From contig WHVD01000052.1 in NCBI GenBank assembly GCA_015178975.1, positions 372,001 to 436,000 on the forward strand: a stretch of DNA of 64,000 bases, written 5' to 3'. Shown piece after piece: positions 43,582 through 55,449 of the stretch. The notes beneath the pieces are model-generated. The model was not told the origin of the DNA and searched no databases. It worked only from the letters and a program-made list of their open reading frames with translations. Source of the stretch: Hysterangium stoloniferum (Eukaryota > Basidiomycota > Agaricomycetes > Hysterangiales > Hysterangiaceae). Every line of letters begins with the position of its first letter. Position 1 is the stretch's first letter. The position numbers and the translations under genes were made by a program.

Positions 43582-43982
43582 TGTGAGGAGTATACTTTTA
43601 CCACAGTTTCATTGTGGTAAAACACTCCTTTATTTTATTTATATTTTACACATTTTATTCATATTTTTCTATCCTTTATATTCTTTGAATATTGTACCAT
43701 TCCATTAGTTCGAAGCTCTGTGTATACTTGTGGGTGCACTCAGCACCAAACAATAACAGACACACTTTTACCCAAGTACCACCACTTGTAAGACACAAAC
43801 TAGGTCTACAGCGAGCAGTGATTAGGATAACATGTCAGCTACCACATAGGTAGCATTATCTGAGCTAGCGAACACTTCTGGCCTCGAACTATAACAGTTG
43901 AGGCCTCCACTCAAATCATACTTCCTCCCATTTTACTCATTTCTTCATATATAGAATGGTCAGAACTTCCACACTCTTCACA
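43582..43982 (+). mobile_element. Solo LTR delta
   Basis: 401 bp, TGTGAGGAGTATACTTTTACC-like start, ACACTCTTCACA end, exact duplication CTTTG (43577-43581, 43983-43987). Reverse-complement partner of 32673-33080. Confidence 0.92.
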
Positions 43983-44253
43983 CTTTGTTATTTTTACCTT
44001 AGTTGTTAGAAAAATAACCCTAATGACAATATAACTCAGTCTCGTGTATCATACAATGGACTATACATTTTATGTACCTAATGACAATATAACTAATAAA
44101 CAATTATTAGTTACAATGTGCATGAATATATAACAATTTTACTCACCTCAATCTCATGTATCATACAATGGACTGAGGTGATACCACTTTCATTCTCCAG
44201 CTTATACATTGTCACATATATCATCAGGTACCAATATAGGTATGTTAGTGATT
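43983..44253. other. AT-rich DNA with an internal duplication
   Basis: No gene. Two copies of CTCGTGTATCATACAATGGACT-type sequence (about 44040 and 44155) and repeated AATGACAATATAACT (about 44020, 44080). Confidence 0.4.
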
Positions 44254-45071
44254 GTTACGACCGGACAATCCCGCCGGACTCCAGGCACTAACCCGTACGC
44301 CCCCACGCACTACAAGCACCAATCATCTGTTTATAGGATTTCCCGCCTGGACTCCGTCACGTCAAGACTCATTACGTTCGACCTCATTACGACACATATC
44401 AGTCACCAGACTTCCCCCGGACTCCATCTCTGTCTATGTCCGTCTTTGTCCCACACATCAGTCACCGGTCCCCACTTAGAATCCCATCACCGCTCTACTC
44501 GAGCCCCATTCCCGTTTTAGTCAAATGACCTGTCACGATTTAGGACTCCACTCCCGCTCCATTTCCCGTTATGGGTTATGCTTTGTCACGATTCGGACTC
44601 CGCTCTGTTCCGTTCCGTTCCTAACACCAATTTGGTGTTTACTATTCCTGTTTCATGTTTTGTTAGTTTCGTTTCGCCATTACTGGATTTGGTATGTCAT
44701 TCACTCCATGGTCTATATAAACTGGCAGATGTTGTACATACAATCCAGTCAGAAAATTAGCTTAGATTCCCCCCAGTAATCTAATATATTTTCCGCTCTA
44801 AAAACCCTACTCTTATCAGACCGCTCGCACTAGTCAGAGCCCACGGGCTCCGGCACATCTACCTCTCTCAACTATCTCAACTCACGACTCATGACCTCCA
44901 ACTTACGACCTATGACCCACAAACCCCGCCCGGACTCCCCAGGATCCCCATCCATCCATTTGAAATTGGACAACACGATCTAGCGAGGGCGCAGCCTATA
45001 AGCTGAAGCCAAGTCCTACCGGATATCCTGCAGGTTTCTCCGGAGACCCGGCCTGTGTGTGTATCCTCACA
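44254..45071 (+). mobile_element. Solo LTR beta, full length
   Basis: 818 bp, TGTTACGACCGGACAATCC to TGTATCCTCACA (the usual TAACA end has a C), exact duplication GTGAT (44249-44253, 45072-45076). TATATAAAC near 44713; hairpin at 44988-45010. CpG-rich and nearly the same length as the 3' LTR of G2, so recent. Confidence 0.93.
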
Positions 45072-45420
45072 GTGATACTGGTTACCCCTGTCCAATGATT
45101 AAATCTTGGGTCAGTCAATTTATGCTGGGTGAATTTCGATGGTGTTGTTCAACACTCCTCCTCTCCGAAGATCCCCTCCTCCACCCCAGGGTTAAACATA
45201 TTGATATTAAATATCATTTCCTTCGTGAAAAAGTCCACATGGGCATTTATGTTGGAAACCACTAAGCCAATGTTGGCTTAGTGGTTTCCAACATTAGTCA
45301 CATCATCACTTTCAGGGAAAGGAAGCTTTACTCACAATCAAAATATAAGTGTGGTGATGTGGACATTATTGAGCCAGAACCTGAGACCAATACTGTTAAA
45401 TGTGACCTGTGACTTACTGT
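45072..45420 (+). pseudogene. Copia RNase H relic
   Basis: HPRVKHIDIKYHFLREKV, the last conserved block of Copia RNase H (usual form RTKHIDI.HHF.RE), at about 45183-45236, then a broken end. Upstream the frame is degraded and cut by the beta LTR. A perfect palindrome (45250-45293) directly follows the motif. Confidence 0.75.
45250..45293. repeat. Perfect 21-bp inverted repeat with 2-bp loop
   Basis: Arms 45250-45270 and 45273-45293 (TGTTGGAAACCACTAAGCCA...) are exact reverse complements with only TG between them. Confidence 0.95.
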
Positions 45421-45865
45421 GACATGTGACACACTCAAGTCTGAGGAAAGTTGTTGCTATTCAGGTCACTAACTACAAGCTTATATATGTTATACATCAG
45501 TAGGCTTGTCAGCTGTCATGGGAAATGAACAGGGAATACTCTGGAACATGCTGGAAGCTTCTAGAAGGTTCTAGAAGGTTCCAGAAGGTCTTGGAGACAG
45601 TGGAGGGAGTTTTAACAAATACTTGTGTTGTGCAAGTGGTGGTTGTCAGGGTTAGTGTCTTTCCTATTGTGACTACTATGGTTACAAGTGTCACTGTTGT
45701 GGGCTTGTGGGTGCTCATGTGCCCACAAGCATACATGGATGTTCACACTACTAAATGTCTCATGTTTGAAGTGAAGGAAAAATAATACAAAATATAGAAA
45801 AAATAAAGAATCAAGGTATTACTCAGTTCCCTTATAGAGTATTGCACTGTTCACAGCCAATCCTT
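45421..45865. other. Unassigned; possible Copia 3' LTR
   Basis: Lies directly after the Copia RNase H relic and ends where NLR repeat similarity begins. Candidate LTR ends TGTGAC (near 45425) and GTTCACA (45856), but no polypurine tract or duplication was found. Contains TTCTAGAAGG short repeats (45558-45590) and an inverted pair CTTGTGGG/CCCACAAG near 45703-45728. The + strand frame 45525-45785 is not convincing. Confidence 0.35.
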
Positions 45866-46344
45866 CACATCAATGGATGTTGTTGATGTATCTGGATGCT
45901 CTGGGCCAAGCAGTTCCTTGCATGCATCCAGCTCCTGCATGTCCAGCCCCTGAGCTTCAGTATATTGTCCCAGATTCCTCAAGGTGGATACCAAGTTGCA
46001 CATAGATGTTAATGTATCTGGATGCTCTGGACCAAGCAATTGCTTGTGTGACTCCAGGACATGCATTCCAAGCTCCTGAGCTCAGTATACTTTCCCAGAT
46101 TACTGAAGGTGGTTGCCATGTTTCCCATGGATGTTAGTGTATTGGGATGATCTGGGCCAAGCAATTGCTTGCATGCCTCCAGGTCCTGCATTTGTAGTTC
46201 CTGAGCTTCAGCATACTTTCCCAGATTCCTCAAGGTGGATGCCAAGTGTCCCATTGATGTTAATGTATCTGGACAGTCTGGGCCAAGCAATTGCCTGTGT
46301 GCCTCCAGGGCCTGCATTTCCAGCTCCTGAGCTTCAGTATACAT
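45866..46344 (-). pseudogene. Cut-off tail of the NLR1 TPR array
   Basis: About four more TPR units follow the NLR1 stop: LGPDCPDTLTSMGHLAST, LGPDHPNTLTSMGNM, a frameshift near 46083, then LGPEHPDTLTSMCNLVST and a last partial unit ending in an unrelated VKDWL. They match the array closely, so the stop at 46345-46347 is a recent truncation. Confidence 0.85.
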
Positions 46345-49300
46345 TCACAGATTCCTCAAGGTGGATGCCAAGTTTCCCATGGATGTTAATGTATCTGGAT
46401 GCTCTGGGCCAAGCAATTGCTTGTGTGCCTCCAGGTCCTGCATTTGTAGTTCCTGAGCTTCAGCATACTTTCCCAGATTACTGAAGGTAGTTGCCAAGTT
46501 TCCCATGGATGTTAGTGTATCAGGATGCTCTGGGCCAAGCAATTGCTTGCGTGCCTCCAGGACCTGCATGTGCAGCTCCTGAGCTTCAGTATACTTTCCC
46601 AGATTCATCAAGGTGGATGCCAAGTTTCCCATGGATGTTAATGTATCTGGATGCTCTGGGCCAAGCAATTGCTTGTGTGCCTCCAGGTCCTGCATTTGTA
46701 GTTCCTGAGCTTCAGCATACTTGCCCAAATTACTGAAGGTGGTTGCCAAGTTTGCCATGGATGTTAGTGTATCTGGATGCTCTGGGCCAAGCAATTGCTT
46801 GCATGCCTCCAGGTCCTGCATTTGTAGTTCCTGAGCTTCAGCATACTTTCCCAGATTACTGAAGGTGGTTGCCAAGTTTCCAATGGATGTTAGTGTATCT
46901 GGATGCTCTGGGCCAAGCAATTGCTTGTGTGCCTCCAGGACCTGCATTTGTAGTTCCTGAGCTTCAGTATACTTTCCCAGATTCATCAAGGTGGATGCCA
47001 AGTTTCCCATGGATGTTAATGTATCTGGATGCTCTGGACCAAGCAATTGCTTGCATGCCTCCAGGTCCTGCATTTGTAGTTCCTGAGCTTCAGCATACTT
47101 TCCCAGATTCCTGAAGGTAGTTGCCAAGTTTCCCATGGATGTTAGTGTATCAGGATGCTCTGGGCCAAGCAATTGCTTGCGTGCCTCCAGGACCTGCATG
47201 TGCAGCTCCTGAGCTTCAGTATACTTTCCCAGATTCATCAAGGTGGATGCCAAGTTTCCCATGGATGTTAATGTATCTGGATGCTCTGGGCCAAGCAATT
47301 GCTTGTGTGCCTCCAGGACCTGCATTTGTAGTTCCTGAGCTTCAGCATACTTTCCCAAATTACTGAAGGTGGTTGCCAAGTTTCCCATGGATATTAGTGT
47401 ATCTGGATGCTCTGGGCCAAGCAATTGCTTGCATGCCTCCAGGTCCTGCATTTGTAGTTCCTGAGCTTCAGCATACTGTCCCAGATTACTGAAGGTGGTT
47501 GCCAAGTTTCCCATGGATGTTAGTGTATCTGGATGCTCTGGGCCAAGCAATTGCTTGTGTGCCTCCAGGACCTGCATTTGTAGTTCCTGAGCTTCAGCAT
47601 ACTTTCCCAAATTACTGAAGGTGGTTGCCAAGTTTCCCATGGATATTAGTGTATCTGGATGCTCTGGGCCAAGCAATTGCTTGTGTGCCTCCAGGACCTG
47701 CATTTGTAGTTCCTGAGCTTCAGCATACTGTCCCAGATTACTGAAGGTGGTTGCCAAGTTTCCCATGGATGTTAGTGTATCTGGATGCTCTGGGCCAAGC
47801 AATTGCTTGCGTGCCTCCAGGACCTGCATTTCCAGCTCCTGAGCTTCAGTATACTTTCCCAGTTTCCTCAAGGTGGATGCCAAGTTTCCCATGGATGTTA
47901 ATGTATCTGGATGCTCTGGGCCAAGCAATTGCTTGCGTGCCTCCAGGACCTGCATTTCCAGCTCCTGAGCTTCAGTATACTTTCCCAGATTTATCAAGGT
48001 GGATGCCAAGTGTCCCATTGATGTTAATGTATCTGGATGCTCTGGGCCAAACAATTGCTTGTGTGCCTCCAGGACCTGCATTTCCAGCTCCTGAGCTTCA
48101 GTATACTTCCCCAGATTCTTCAAGGTGGATGCCAAGTTTCCCATGGATGTTAATGTATCTGGATGCTCTGGGCCAAGCAATTGCTTGCGTGCCTCCAGGA
48201 CCTGCATGTCCAGCTCCTGAGCTTCAGTATACTTTCCCAGATTCCTCAAGGTGGATGCCAAGTGTCCCATTGATGTTAATGTATCTGGATGCTCTGGGCC
48301 AAACAATTGCTTGCGTGCCTCCAGGTCCTGCATTTCCAGCTCCTGAGCTTCAGTATACTTTCCCAGTTTCCTCAAGGTGGATGCCAAGTTTCCCATGGAT
48401 GTTAATGTATCTGGATGCTCTGGGCCAAGCAATTGCTTGCGTGCCTCCAGGACCTGCATTTCCAGCTCCTGAGCTTCAGTATACTTTCCCAGATTACTGA
48501 AGGTGGTTGCCAAGTTTCCCATGGATGTTAGTGTATTGGGATGATCTGGGCCAAGCAATTGCTTGCGTGCCTCCAGGACCTGCATTTCCAGCTCCTGAGC
48601 TTCAGTATACTTTCCCAGATTCCTTAGGGTGGATGCCAAGTTTCCCATGGATGTTAATGTATCTGGATGCTCTGGGCCAAGCAATTGCTTGTGTGCCTCC
48701 AGGACCTGCATGACCAGCTCCTGAGCTTCAGTATACTTTCCCAGATTCCTCAAGGTGGATGCCAAGTTTCCCATGGATGTTAATGTATCTGGATGCTCTG
48801 GGCCAACCAATTGCTTGTGTGCCTTCAGGACCTGTATTTGCAGCTCTTGAGCTTCAGTATACTTCCCCAGATTCCTCAAGGTGGATGCCAAGTTTCCCAT
48901 GGATGTTAGTGTACCTGGGTGCTCTGGGCCAAGTAATTGCTTGCATGCCTCCAGGACTTGCATTTCCAGCTCCTGAGCTTCAGTATACTTCCCCAGATTC
49001 CTCAAGGTGGATGCCAAGTTTCCCATGGATGTTAATGTACCTGGATGCACTGGGCCAAGCAAGGGCTTGTGTGCCTCCAGGACCTGCATTTCCAGCTCCT
49101 GAGCTTCAGTATACTTCCCCAGATTCTTCAAGGTGGATGCCAAGTTTCCCATATATGCTAATGTATCTCGATGCCCTGGGCCAAGCCGCTGCTTACATGC
49201 CTCTAACACCTGCACTGCCAAATCCTGAGCTCTGTGATATTTCCCCTGTCTTTCCCAAATATATGCCAATTTTGACATTATAACCCAGGAACAAGCATGG
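46345..49300 (-). repeat. 126-bp TPR-coding tandem array of NLR1
   Basis: Units start LGPEHPDTLTSMGNLA and run 42 codons. N-terminal units are the most diverged. From about unit 13 two alternating types appear: one with STLMNLGKYTEAQ and one with TTFSNLGKYAEAQ, giving a 252-bp higher-order period. Units differ mainly in a few positions of the helix (STLRNL/TTFSNL, EMQVLEARKQL/QMQDLEACKQL). With the tail at 45866-46344 there are about 28 units. Confidence 0.93.
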
Positions 49301-51948
49301 TCAGGACCCAAAATCCACTTTCTGATAGCCATTATCTGTTGGCACAACCTGCTAGCTTGGTCCCAGTACCCATGTTCTATGAACACTGCTGTAAGAGCAA
49401 AGTGCTCATCATCACAGTAGCCTAATCCAAAATTTGGATTATAATGGGTATATGCTATTATATGTGGCAATATCATTCTATAAAAGTGGGCAGACTGCTT
49501 TACCAAATTTGTATTCCTATTGATTGAGTTTACAATCAAAGCTCGCACTGCAGCCCAATGCATGACCTGCTTCTCATTAACTACTTTGCCTCTAGCCCAT
49601 ACATGTACCACAGGATGAATGGACCATGAAAGTCCAGTAATTGATGGGACAATTGATACAAGTGAATAATCACAAAGCATTTGCATTGCTGTTCGGAGCT
49701 TTATGTATATCCATTGACCATCCTGATCACATCCAAGGAATTGAAATGGAAGATCAGCCTGGGTAGTCCTCAATCGGGAATCCTCAGTATTCCATTCATA
49801 TGCCTCAGCAGCTCTCTTGAATATTACTTCCATAATATTTTGATGATGAAAGAAGGCCATCATTTTTAGAAGACACAATGCATCATTGGCTGTATTTCCT
49901 TGAGCACTTTTCTTCTCAATACAATCATATGAGATGTCTAGTGTGCTACAAATTGTTTTGTTATATAGTGAGGCACCCTTATACCAGAGATGATCTCCAT
50001 GTAGAAGTATCTCATGGTTCTTAAGATATGTTGATATGTACTCTTCCACAGTACACAGTCCCATAGATATAGCTGCACCAGCAACATCTAATGCCAATGG
50101 CAGGAAACCCAAGCTTTCTGCAATGACATGCAGTGAGTCATTCTTCAACACATCAGTTTTACCCTCTCTTATTGATGATCTCATGAGTAGTGAAATGGCA
50201 TCATCTTTGGACAACACCTCAAGATTAAGAGTGCTGCTCACAGACTGCTGTAGATCAGGATTTCTACTTGTAATCAATACATCCAACAAACGTGCTGGAG
50301 GAAGGTATTTTGAAACCAGAGAAGTCATACCATCAGCATTATCAAAAATAAGCAAGCACTTTCTCCCTAGTCTGGCAAGCCACCCTATAATTGCTTCACC
50401 TGACTCTTCAATTCCTAGTGACTTCATCATAGGATCAAGTTTAGCTATTTCAGTGAAACTCGTGTGAAGAGTTTCTGCAGTTGTAGCATCAAGCCATAAT
50501 ATCCTCCAATACCTAGGTGATATATCAGTATAGTCAGAATGCAATGCACTTATAAATAAATAATAATGAAATGACCCACAGCTTAAGATCTGCACATTGT
50601 TCAGCAAACTTTAAGGAAATCTGGGTCTTTCCAATACCACCCATGCCATACAACAGCAAGTGTTTGCAATGAGTTGTAACATTCTCATCTACAAAGAATG
50701 TTCTCAACTTCTCCAGGTAAACAATTTGACCAGTGAACCTTGGACTGGATAAAAGCTTGGCCCTGTAAGATAGACCCTTGTTCAGAATATCTGATGATCT
50801 GGATAAGAATATAGAGCTTTACAAGCAGAAAAGATACTACACCATCATACTGGCTATTGTCCCTTCCATATTTCAGCTCCAGTTTAAGATCACATCTCAT
50901 ACTTTGCAACAATGAGACCATCACAATAAAATCATCATCTTCACCTGAGTAAAATTTTATCATATCCATGTGACTCTTGTTCAGCCCAATAGCTTCAGTA
51001 TTCCGTGCACCTGGAACAATAGCTGAGGACTTTGGCACAATCTGACTTCCCGTGAGCAGGTGGTAATCAAATAGTGCTATTTGAACCACTCACAAAGCTG
51101 TATGTACCATCATGCAGGCCAGTTTCATACGTTTCATAAAGAAACTTCGTGTAGAAACGAGCACTGATCCCGTTGTACTGAGATAACTGTATTTCCAACA
51201 TCTCTGAATTGGTTGCCAAGTTTCGTAACAATTTATGGATAGTATTCTCATCAACTGGCAGAAGTACGCGCAGCATTTGGGAGGCAGACAGTGCAACAGC
51301 TGTCCCTTGGTGCGGGGTCCCAAAGAACAGTATCCCATTCGTGGACAGCATTATGTCCTTATGATAAGGAAGGTGAGATTTGTTGCATTGATTGGCATGA
51401 ATCAAAGCCTACGCGCGCACAGCCTAGTTTGAACTCAGAACATAGTAGTTTGAAATGAAACACCTACAAATTTGAGAATAATGCCACCCAAGCTGTGGGC
51501 AAGAAATATAATGGGACGTTTCTAGCCATAATTTAATAAGTATTCCCCATAAATAAAAGAAACTCACTGTTGTAGTTGTATTGTTCCTAAGCAAAGCGAG
51601 TCGCGAAATAAAATTTTCTGCGTGACCATACAATGTCTCGTCTATCTTATTTGATTGACTACCAGTGGATACATGATAGCCGTACGTAGCAATTCTGGCG
51701 TGAGGTAATCGTTGGGGCAATAGGTCTCTAAGCCAGAGTATTCCATTTTCGGCTGTCCAGGAGTCTTCGCGATGTCCATCTAGGCCGTGGATGGCGACGA
51801 TGCTACCAGAATTGTTATTAACGGGGAAACACAGGTACGTTGTTAACATGACACACTCGACAGTAGGGGAGATGCCCTCGACGAGCACTTTAATGCCCAG
51901 TCCAGAACCCGTCCGATCACGAGTATAGTTCACAATTTCTGATTCCAT
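46345..51948 (-). CDS. NLR1: alpha/beta hydrolase - NB-ARC - TPR receptor-like protein
   Basis: Exons (right to left) 51948-51568, 51521-51468, 51408-51094, 51041-50843, 50790-50580, 50512-46345, with 46-67 bp GT-AG introns, give 1775 residues. Residues 1-250: alpha/beta hydrolase (IVAIHGLDGH about 49-58, AHSLGG with Ser 137, ILFFGTPHQG after it). About 320-700: NB-ARC ATPase with P-loop GMGGIGKTQ (365-373), Walker B LLIFDNAD (440-447), LITSR (466), LGFLPLALD (521-529) and HPVVHVWAR (686-694). From 788: about 23.5 TPR units of 42 residues. Fungal NLRs of this build are thought to act in non-self recognition and cell death. A GGA-to-TGA change (46345-46347) cuts the array. The start is the first ATG of exon 1; a CAG before it would allow an upstream exon. 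Confidence 0.88.
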
Positions 51949-52369
51949 CTGAAGCAGGAGAGTTAAGATACCACCTGTATATGAAACAAGATGTAGCTAC
52001 CTAACTTTCAAGTTCTTTCTTCCAATCGCTTCAGGGATGGGTTGTAGAGAGATAACACGTTGATGTGGCGATACCTGTGACACTGTCACGTCTTCTCACA
52101 TAGTCACTCGAATGAACTATATGCCGGTTTGCGCTAACGTGTGTAATTTCACATAGTAGTACCCATGGTTTTTGTAGTAACGCATGACGGGAAGTCTTTG
52201 CGAAGGAGCATTCTGAGCTGGGTCTGTCGATCGTCTTACTATTCATTTTCTGTTTGCTCATCTTCACATAATTTCACGCAGTCTCTCGAAAATGCTGATC
52301 GCATGCTATGCCCATGTAGCCATCACGAAATATTCCAAGTGCTTAACAACATGAACTCACGAGCTCAAT
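51949..52369 (-). promoter_or_regulatory. NLR1 5' flank
   Basis: Directly upstream of the NLR1 ATG. The same sequence order (AACACGTTGATGTGGC, ACTGTCACGTC, CATTTGAA-type segments) recurs at about 55640-55800 behind the NLR exon 1 relic, so it belongs to the duplicated NLR 5' unit. An in-frame-looking piece (CYLSTTHP) also recurs but has no clear coding role. Confidence 0.55.
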
Positions 52370-53500
52370 TGAAGACATATCATCATTTGGAGACTCTGAT
52401 GCCAGCTATCTACCCTTCATCAAACCTGCCACATTGCTCTTTATACACTTCCTGTCATCTAAGCATTTGTCCTTTAAACTTGTCTTTCCTTGATCGTCCT
52501 GGGGGGTCTCTTCACTGCATCATCCTTCAACATATACGTGGCCATTATGGTGGATACGCACTGTTATCTCTTGTCGTTGGGTCGCAGTGACCTCGCTTAT
52601 GGCTTCATGGTTGCTGATCCGCCTCCGCTGCGCGTTCCTATCTAACATCTGTCATGTTGATCAGTTTCGTACACGCCGTGTTCTCCGTACACACATCTCT
52701 CTTCAAGGCTGTATAACCTCTTTTACGAAGATAATGTCCGCTCAATCCTAAACTTCCTTCTCGGCTAATTCTTCATCGCACCGGCCAGTGCTTAGTTTTC
52801 CCAGTAACCACGATCCCTCGATCCGGAGACGTCGACCCATTTCTCGCGACACAGATGTCAATCAGATTGTGGTCACTGCAATCGGGTCATCAGACCGAGG
52901 TCATCCGGGAACATTCGGTGAGTATAGAGCCTATCAGCGACATTGAACGCCTGACGTGCGCTTACATATACGCTAGCGGTACGGCAGATTATAAGCTCTG
53001 TTATAGTAACAAACTCGTCCTCGACTTCTTGTGTAGCCGTCGCTTATGACATAACCTTTTGCGCCAAACACCACAACACGCTTGCTCACGAATGATGTCG
53101 AGGATGTCTCGGGATGTCAAAGGCCGATCTTGTCGTTCTGTGGATGTCCGAAACTAATATAGAGAGGAGCAAGTACTGGTCGATGGGCATGATTCATTAT
53201 TATAGCTAGCGATAGGTATGAAGATCGTGACTGCGCTGTACTTGTCGACTATCTTGACATTGATGCTTATGACCTTCGCTTCTGTTCAACACTAAAAATA
53301 GGCGTCCTCATCGGTTTCCACTGCGTGCACCTCTTTCTTATCATCGTTCTGAAGTGTAACCAAACCCCACCATTCTCCGCGCCGGGAACACAACGATCAT
53401 ACTAGCAAGCACAGTCTCAGGGCCGACAATGCCACTTAGAGGCGGTTAGAACACGCGTATCTCTTGTGACTTGGGTTCGGCCGTGGCCACTACAGCTTGA
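52370..53500 (+). repeat. NLR upstream module, copy R1
   Basis: Present again at about 55790-56800 (R2), in part at 57160-57690 (R3), and inverted at 8810-9523. Conserved blocks include CGTTGGGT(C/T)GCAGTG, TTCGTGAGTATA-like, CACAACACGCTTGC and GATAGGTATGA. One copy has an ATG frame with a hydrophobic start (53220-53294, VTALYLSTILTLMLM) that is changed in the other copies, so I do not call it a gene. Confidence 0.7.
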
Positions 53501-54790
53501 CATAGCGACGAGTTTTGCGTAGTGAATGTGACCGCGACAAAACGTCTGAAGTGACAGGTTTACTGAACACTGAGCGTCTCAACCTATCTGGAGGATGAAC
53601 AGTACGTTTTGTCCGCATTTTCAATGGACGATGTTACAAGACTCTGTAATCTATCGAAATAATCTCTTTTTTTTAAAGTTATTTTTCACAAACGCGGAGC
53701 TTGAAGGGCAGAATATGCATATTGAGGGAGCTATGGAAACGAAGAACCTTCAATGTCAACAATCCTGGGAATGGCAAGTCCTCATCTCATTATTACGGGT
53801 GCTGATAGTTTTATACGAAACAGCCCTCCTTGCGAATTATTCCAACGCCAATGCAGAAAGTCAGGACTGCAAAAACGAACACGATTCCCAGAAGTTGTGG
53901 TAAAATTTTAAGCAATATTAGGAAACTTAAAAGCATCATCGCATTTAGATCGCGACATTCAGCAACCTATTTTCAAATGACCTCTTATCCTAGAGGTCTC
54001 GCTGAAATTCCCTGATTCCTTGGACGCTTTGGAAGGTCACTGTTCTGAATCCAGCGTAGTCAAGCAACGGTACGAAATATTTTCCTGAGAATACCCCAAT
54101 ACCATGTTAGAATAGCAAGCACGCAATAGTCCCTTTATGGTAAGGTCATGACGTACCAGCCCATAAGACAAAAGCCTTCCTTTGTTGTACTCCTTTATTG
54201 TTTCCTTTTGTCACATGAAAATATTTCTCCAGAACATTCTAGTACACATTCCATGCTATTGTTCTCATTTTCTCTTTGTTCCGAGTTAGCTTAAATACAA
54301 GCCATCCCAGTCAACTTCACCTCAGCTATTTGGCATACAGCGTGCAAATACTGAGGTGAGATGCTTACTACTATGCATTCCTAACTCTTTTACTTATTAC
54401 CATTACCTTAGTATTGTTCTTTCACTTAGGTAATCAATAACTAGCTATTTGGCATACAGCGTGCAAATACTGAGTATTGTTCTTTCACTTAGTTCTCACA
54501 TACCAAACCAAGTGAATAATTCAGATCGTGTTAGTAGACTTCGTCGTTTGTACATACTGCTTATTATACAATTTATTATTGGTGTCACGTCACAGTGACA
54601 TCGGCAAACCTCCTTGTTTTACACTCTGACCTGTTCACTCCGTTATACTGTTAGTTACACACCTGACTTGTTTCATTTCTTTATAATTGCTGACATGTAT
54701 CTCAGATCCCCTTTATGTCTCGGGGGATATTTTTTATCTGGGAAAGGCTGAACACTTTGTTTTTCCCTCACTGCCCAGGTTCTTCAATGG
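53501..54790. other. Intergenic; short direct repeats
   Basis: No recognisable protein in 53595-53903 or elsewhere. A 32-bp sequence (AGCTATTTGGCATACAGCGT...) is repeated exactly at 54324-54355 and 54443-54474. A 20-bp one (AGTATTGTTCTTTCACTTAG) is repeated at 54410-54429 and 54473-54492. Confidence 0.5.
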
Positions 54791-54802
54791 TACGCTACTA
54801 CA

Positions 54803-55261
54803 ATGACGACTCCTCGTATTCCGCTTCAATTCCATCATCTTATAGACGTGCGGCAACTAAGTCTCCGTTATATGACACCACCTCGTGAGATCACCGCCGT
54901 CCTACTTACCTTCGTCGCCCATGCTTTCCACCAGTTCAAAGCCTCTCAACCACGCCCTCTCGCATATATTCTCATACGCCCTGCCTCCCCACGGACGCTC
55001 CAGCGCCAGCATCGGCCCACTCCTCGCTTTTCATTCGCATGTGTCCATGATTCGAAACAACATTTCACTTCCTCCTTCCTAAATCGTTCCGAGGTTGAAT
55101 TCATCTTCCTCATTCTACGAAAATTGCCTTTCACATCGAGACCCCGCCATGCCACTGACGTCCCCTCCACTTCTCTCCGACTCCAATGCAACCACGTGCC
55201 CTGGCCTATTGACATCTATCCCGCTGACCACAGCAGTGGTGATAGTAGGCGACGTCCTTAA
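54803..55261 (+). other. 152-codon open frame of uncertain status
   Basis: Opens with MTTPRIPLQFHHL, higher GC than its surroundings, Pro/Arg/His/Ser-rich, several overlapping frames. I recognise no domain. Its 3' part (from about 55130) recurs at 56900 with a broken frame, which argues against a conserved protein; it might be a fragment of a gene captured in the NLR duplication unit. Confidence 0.25.
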
Positions 55262-55400
55262 GGACATCTTTCACAAGCGGTGACGGCATGCCTCAGGCTC
55301 TGAATGGCACGACACTCCTGCTGCGACCAACGAGCGCATCAGGCAATCGTGGTTCCGCCGTTGCAAACGCCAGCAGACACAGGTCACGATTAGTCCAGTA
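55130..55400 (+). repeat. Module X, copy 1
   Basis: Repeats at about 56900-57150 (GACATCTATCCCG, GATAGTAGGCGACGTCCTT, GCGCATCAGG). Both copies sit left of an NLR 5' remnant, so X is part of the same tandem duplication unit. Confidence 0.65.
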
Positions 55401-55449
55401 ATGGACTGCACAGCATTCATTGACCATCGAAAGGCACCGTCTTCCAGGG

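Noticed and set aside
43383..43625. 80-codon - strand gene
   Set aside because: Its first codons are delta LTR sequence inserted with a CTTTG duplication at 43582, so the frame is accidental.
46113..49283. Long + strand open frames rich in MPSFPWMLMYLDALGQ repeats opposite NLR1, and similar ones opposite NLR2 (58179-61778)
   Set aside because: They are exact antisense shadows of the 126-bp TPR repeat. A frame without stops in one unit stays open through the array. They have no independent start region, domain or conserved end.
52855..53049. Small protein shared by the upstream module (HSVSIEPISDIERLTCAY) with a matching frame at 9125-8904
   Set aside because: The two copies align in the same frame, but the third (about 56130-56290) has stops and frameshifts in it and the start codons differ. 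Selection on protein is not supported.
53220..53294. Short frame with a signal-peptide-like start
   Set aside because: Only 24 codons, and the other module copies change the start or the stop; no evidence of translation.
54803..55261. Intact novel gene of 152 codons
   Set aside because: Not excluded, but the second copy of its 3' half is broken, composition is biased, and frames overlap on both strands. Listed only as an uncertain open frame.
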